Below are positions 5,303 to 7,292 of a stretch of DNA of 7,292 nucleotides, piece by piece; the stretch's first letter is position 1, and every line of letters starts with the position of its first letter. Origin of the DNA: Dehalococcoidia bacterium (GTDB lineage Bacteria; Chloroflexota; Dehalococcoidia; JACVQG01; JAHKAY01); assembly GCA_030740315.1 (NCBI GenBank), contig JASLXN010000071.1:1-7292 (forward strand), given 5' to 3'. A model generated the notes under the pieces. The model had not been told where the DNA came from. It saw only the letters and a program-made list of their open reading frames with translations, and made no database searches. The translations under genes were made by a program, and so were the position numbers.

Positions 5303-6969
5303 CTCGTAGAATGGTAAAGTACCGTATATCAGAGCTGCTTGGTGAGGCGGTGCAGCAGGCGCAGGAGAAGGGCCTGCTACACTCCGCCACCACACCGGAG
5401 ATAGCCATGGAGCGACCCCAGCTTGCGGAGCATGGGGACTACGCCTCTAGCCTCCCCCTGAAGCTGGCCCGGGGGGCCGGCACGCCTCCCCTGCCCCTGG
5501 CCGAAGCAATCGTGGCCCTCATCCCCCCTGCGCCCGAGGTGGAGCGGGCTTGGGCCGCCCCGCCGGGTTTTATCAACTTCTCCCTTAGCCCCGCCTGGCT
5601 GGTGGGCCAGGTGGACGCTATCATCGGCCAGGAGGAAGACTTTGGCAACATAGACCTGGGCGGTGGAAGCCGGCTCCAGATTGAGTTCGTCAGCGTCAAC
5701 CCCACCGGCCCGCTGCATATCGGCCACGGCCGGGGTGCGGTGCTGGGCTCTACCTTGGCCCGGGTGCTGGGTGCCTCCGGCCACAGGGTGGTCACCGAGT
5801 ACTACATCAACGACGCCGGCACCCAGATAGAGACCTTTCACCGCTCCCTATTCGCCCGCTACCAGCAGGCCCTGGGCCGAGAGTCCCCGGTGCCCGAGGA
5901 CGGCTATGTGGGCGACTATCTGCTGGACCTGGGTAGGGAACTGGCCCAGGAGCACGGCGACCGCTTCCTGTTATTGCCACAGGAGGAGGCCATGCCCGAG
6001 CTGGGCCGGATGGGCATGGAGCGGATGCTGGCCCGGATTCGCTCAGACCTGGAGCTCCTGGGAGTCACCTTTGCCCGCTGGTTCAGTGAGGGCGACCTCT
6101 ACCGGGACGGGCAATACCAGAAGGCCATGCAGCTCCTCCGGCAGGGCGGCTTCGTGGAGGAGCGGGAGGGTGCTCTCTGGTTCGCCTCCACCGCCCTGGG
6201 GGAGAGCAAGGACAATGTACTGGTGCGCTCCACGGGCGCTCCCACCTACTTCGCCACGGACATCGCCTACCACTACAACAAGTTCGTGGAGCGGGGCTTT
6301 CCGCGGGTCATTAATATATGGGGGGCCGACCACCAGGGCCATATATCCCGCATGAAAACCGCCGCCTCAGCAATGGGGGTGGACTCGGCCCGGCTCAACG
6401 TCATCATCTCCCAGATGGTCACCCTGCGCCGAGGGGAGGAGATAGTAAAGATATCCAAGCGCAGTGGCGATATCATCACCCTGCGGGAAGTGGTGGACGA
6501 GGTAGGCCCGGATGTATGCCGTTTCTTCTTCCTCACCCGTTCCCCGGATGCCCAGATGGACTTTGACCTGGAGCTTGCTAAAAAGCACTCGGATGAGAAC
6601 CCCGTCTACTATATACAATACGCCCACACTAGGATGTGCGGCATCGTGCGCCACGCTGCGGAGAAGGGTAGGGAACTGGAGGGAGGGGATGTGAGGTTGC
6701 TCAGCCATGAGGCGGAGCAGGCCCTTATCCGTAAGCTATTGCTGCTGCCGGAGGTGGTGGAGCTGGTGACGGTCACCTTGGAGCCTCACCACCTGCCCCG
6801 CTACTCGCTGGAGCTGGCAGCCGCCTTCCACGATTTCTACACCCGGTGCCGGGTGGTTTCCAGAGATAAAGCTCTCACCGATGCCCGGCTCAAGCTGGTG
6901 AAGGCATCGCAGATAGTCCTGGCCCGGGCACTGACCCTCATGGGTGTCACCGCCCCGGAGCGGATGTAG
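5293..6969 (+). CDS. argS: Arginyl-tRNA synthetase
   Basis: ArgRS charges tRNA-Arg with arginine using ATP, in the cytoplasm. The 558 residues are full length for this class I enzyme. Domains: N-terminal tRNA D-loop-recognition domain (about 5-98, including the EHGDYAS motif at 46-52 and PGFINFSLS at 91-99); catalytic Rossmann domain with VNPTGPLHIGHGRG (HIGH at 142-145), TEYYINDAGTQI (168-179), GADHQGHISRMK (344-355), and the KMSKS-equivalent KISKRSGD (386-393); then the C-terminal DALR anticodon-binding domain (about 435-558), with YYIQYAHTRMCGI and the usual ending GVTAPERM. No signature residue is missing. ATG 5293 overlaps the end of recG by ten bases and has GGAAGG (5281-5286) six bases upstream. 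ATG 5311 is a weaker alternative that would remove six residues. It is the last gene of the operon, with no T-box or other leader before it, so expression follows the upstream promoter unless one lies within recG. Confidence 0.96.
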   Translation: MELTRRMVKYRISELLGEAVQQAQEKGLLHSATTPEIAMERPQLAEHGDYASSLPLKLARGAGTPPLPLAEAIVALIPPAPEVERAWAAPPGFINFSLSPAWLVGQVDAIIGQEEDFGNIDLGGGSRLQIEFVSVNPTGPLHIGHGRGAVLGSTLARVLGASGHRVVTEYYINDAGTQIETFHRSLFARYQQALGRESPVPEDGYVGDYLLDLGRELAQEHGDRFLLLPQEEAMPELGRMGMERMLARIRSDLELLGVTFARWFSEGDLYRDGQYQKAMQLLRQGGFVEEREGALWFASTALGESKDNVLVRSTGAPTYFATDIAYHYNKFVERGFPRVINIWGADHQGHISRMKTAASAMGVDSARLNVIISQMVTLRRGEEIVKISKRSGDIITLREVVDEVGPDVCRFFFLTRSPDAQMDFDLELAKKHSDENPVYYIQYAHTRMCGIVRHAAEKGRELEGGDVRLLSHEAEQALIRKLLLLPEVVELVTVTLEPHHLPRYSLELAAAFHDFYTRCRVVSRDKALTDARLKLVKASQIVLARALTLMGVTAPERM

Positions 6970-6993
6970 GGGGCCGGTCAACGGATTTCTCCC

Positions 6994-7161
6994 TTTCCCA
7001 CCTGCTCGCCCACAACAATTTTCCTTGGGGGCTCTGCTCTTCAGACTTCCCTTGTCCTTGCACCAAAAACCGTAAGGGTGGCACTTGCTCCCTGCTCCTA
7101 ATTACCCTCAGAGGGCGCTGTGGGCGCAGCCCCCGGTACTGTCTATTGGGTGGGTGGGAAA
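6994..7161. repeat. Inverted-repeat element, copy 2 (diverged, longer)
   Basis: The ends TTTCCCACC (6994-7002) and GGTGGGAAA (7153-7161) are a perfect 9-bp inverted repeat. Its right part aligns with copy 1: CCCTC, then a GGGC-GCA-GCCC hairpin (7122-7132) where copy 1 has GGGGGC-GAA-GCCCCC, then GGGTGGGTGGGAAA (copy 1: GGGCGGGTGGGAAA, 13 of 14 identical). CCCTC to the right end spans 57 bases here and 60 in copy 1. The left part also aligns (CTTGGGGG…TCTTCAG against CTGGGGG…CCTCAG). About 55 extra bases in the middle (around 7045-7104) account for the greater length. It keeps three G-runs of the arm rather than four, so the G-quadruplex motif is weakened. It appears to be an older or decayed family member. 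Confidence 0.6.
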
Positions 7162-7216
7162 AGCAGACGGATGGGGCAAGCGGTCCTCTGCTGGGATGGC
7201 ACGGAAATCCCGCGCT

Positions 7217-7244
7217 TTTACGGATAGCTCACATATGTTAAAAT
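7217..7244 (+). promoter_or_regulatory. Possible promoter just before the terminal hairpin
   Basis: TTTACG (7217-7222) and TAAAAT (7239-7244) are spaced by 16 bases; the -10 hexamer is identical to that proposed for fakA. The expected start point is near 7251, just before the terminator hairpin at 7258. It could start a gene beyond the window with an attenuator in its leader. AT-richness here also makes a chance match possible. Confidence 0.35.
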
Positions 7245-7257
7245 AAAAGTCAAGTTG

Positions 7258-7283
7258 CTGGCCTGAGGGGGGCCAGTTTTTTT
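7258..7283 (+). terminator. Intrinsic (Rho-independent) terminator
   Basis: Stem CTGGCC (7258-7263) pairs with GGCCAG (7271-7276) around the seven-base loop TGAGGGG, followed directly by seven T (7277-7283). Only the plus direction has the T-tract. It would end the argS operon transcript, or act as an attenuator if the promoter at 7217-7244 is real. Confidence 0.82.
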
Positions 7284-7292
7284 GCGCCCTTT

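Larger units (their letters stand above)
6970..7292. other. Non-coding stretch after argS
   Basis: I find no convincing gene in these 323 bases on either strand. It holds a diverged copy of the inverted-repeat element (6994-7161), a promoter-like pair (7217-7244) and an intrinsic terminator (7258-7283), each listed separately. No tRNA-like cloverleaf or coding remnant was recognised. No terminator directly follows the argS stop; the nearest is about 290 bases on. Confidence 0.7.

Noticed and set aside
5293..5310. T-box or amino-acid-responsive leader before argS
   Set aside because: argS overlaps recG by ten bases, so there is no leader; no T-box sequence or specifier structure was seen.
6970..7292. 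tRNA gene, CRISPR repeats or a gene remnant after argS
   Set aside because: No cloverleaf arms, no regularly spaced direct repeats and no recognisable protein fragment were found on either strand.

Overview
The window carries ordinary housekeeping genes from a GC-rich bacterium. The gene set and the residues seen (a four-gene run fakA – degV-family – recG – argS facing away from rpmB, and a RecG with an extra N-terminal domain) look most like Chloroflexota, perhaps Dehalococcoidia. That placement is inferred from remembered family resemblance, not from a search. No phage, IS transposase, CRISPR array, tRNA or rRNA is visible.

Layout: (1) 1-125, minus strand: the 5' part of rpmB (ribosomal protein L28, TTG start), cut by the window edge. 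(2) 126-391: a busy intergenic region. It holds two good sigma-70-type promoters facing each other with almost coincident start points, one for rpmB and one for the rightward operon, followed by a long inverted-repeat element whose arms are G-quadruplex-type tracts. (3) 392-6969, plus strand: a tightly packed operon with a 4-nt gap, an ATGA overlap and a 10-nt overlap. It encodes FakA-type fatty acid kinase, a DegV/FakB-type fatty-acid-binding protein, the RecG branch-migration helicase and arginyl-tRNA synthetase. (4) 6970-7292: a 323-base non-coding stretch with a diverged, longer second copy of the inverted-repeat element, then a promoter-like sequence running almost directly into an intrinsic terminator.

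How the genes fit together: FakA and the DegV-family protein are expected to act as a pair. The DegV protein presents a bound fatty acid and FakA phosphorylates it to acyl-phosphate for phospholipid synthesis. RecG (replication-fork and recombination repair) and ArgS (tRNA charging) share the transcript but no obvious pathway; together with rpmB the cluster is linked to growth. The part most worth a second look is the non-coding DNA: the face-to-face promoters, and the paired repeat elements bracketing the operon, one of which would be transcribed as a structured, G4-capable leader of the fakA mRNA. I see no clear new multi-gene system.
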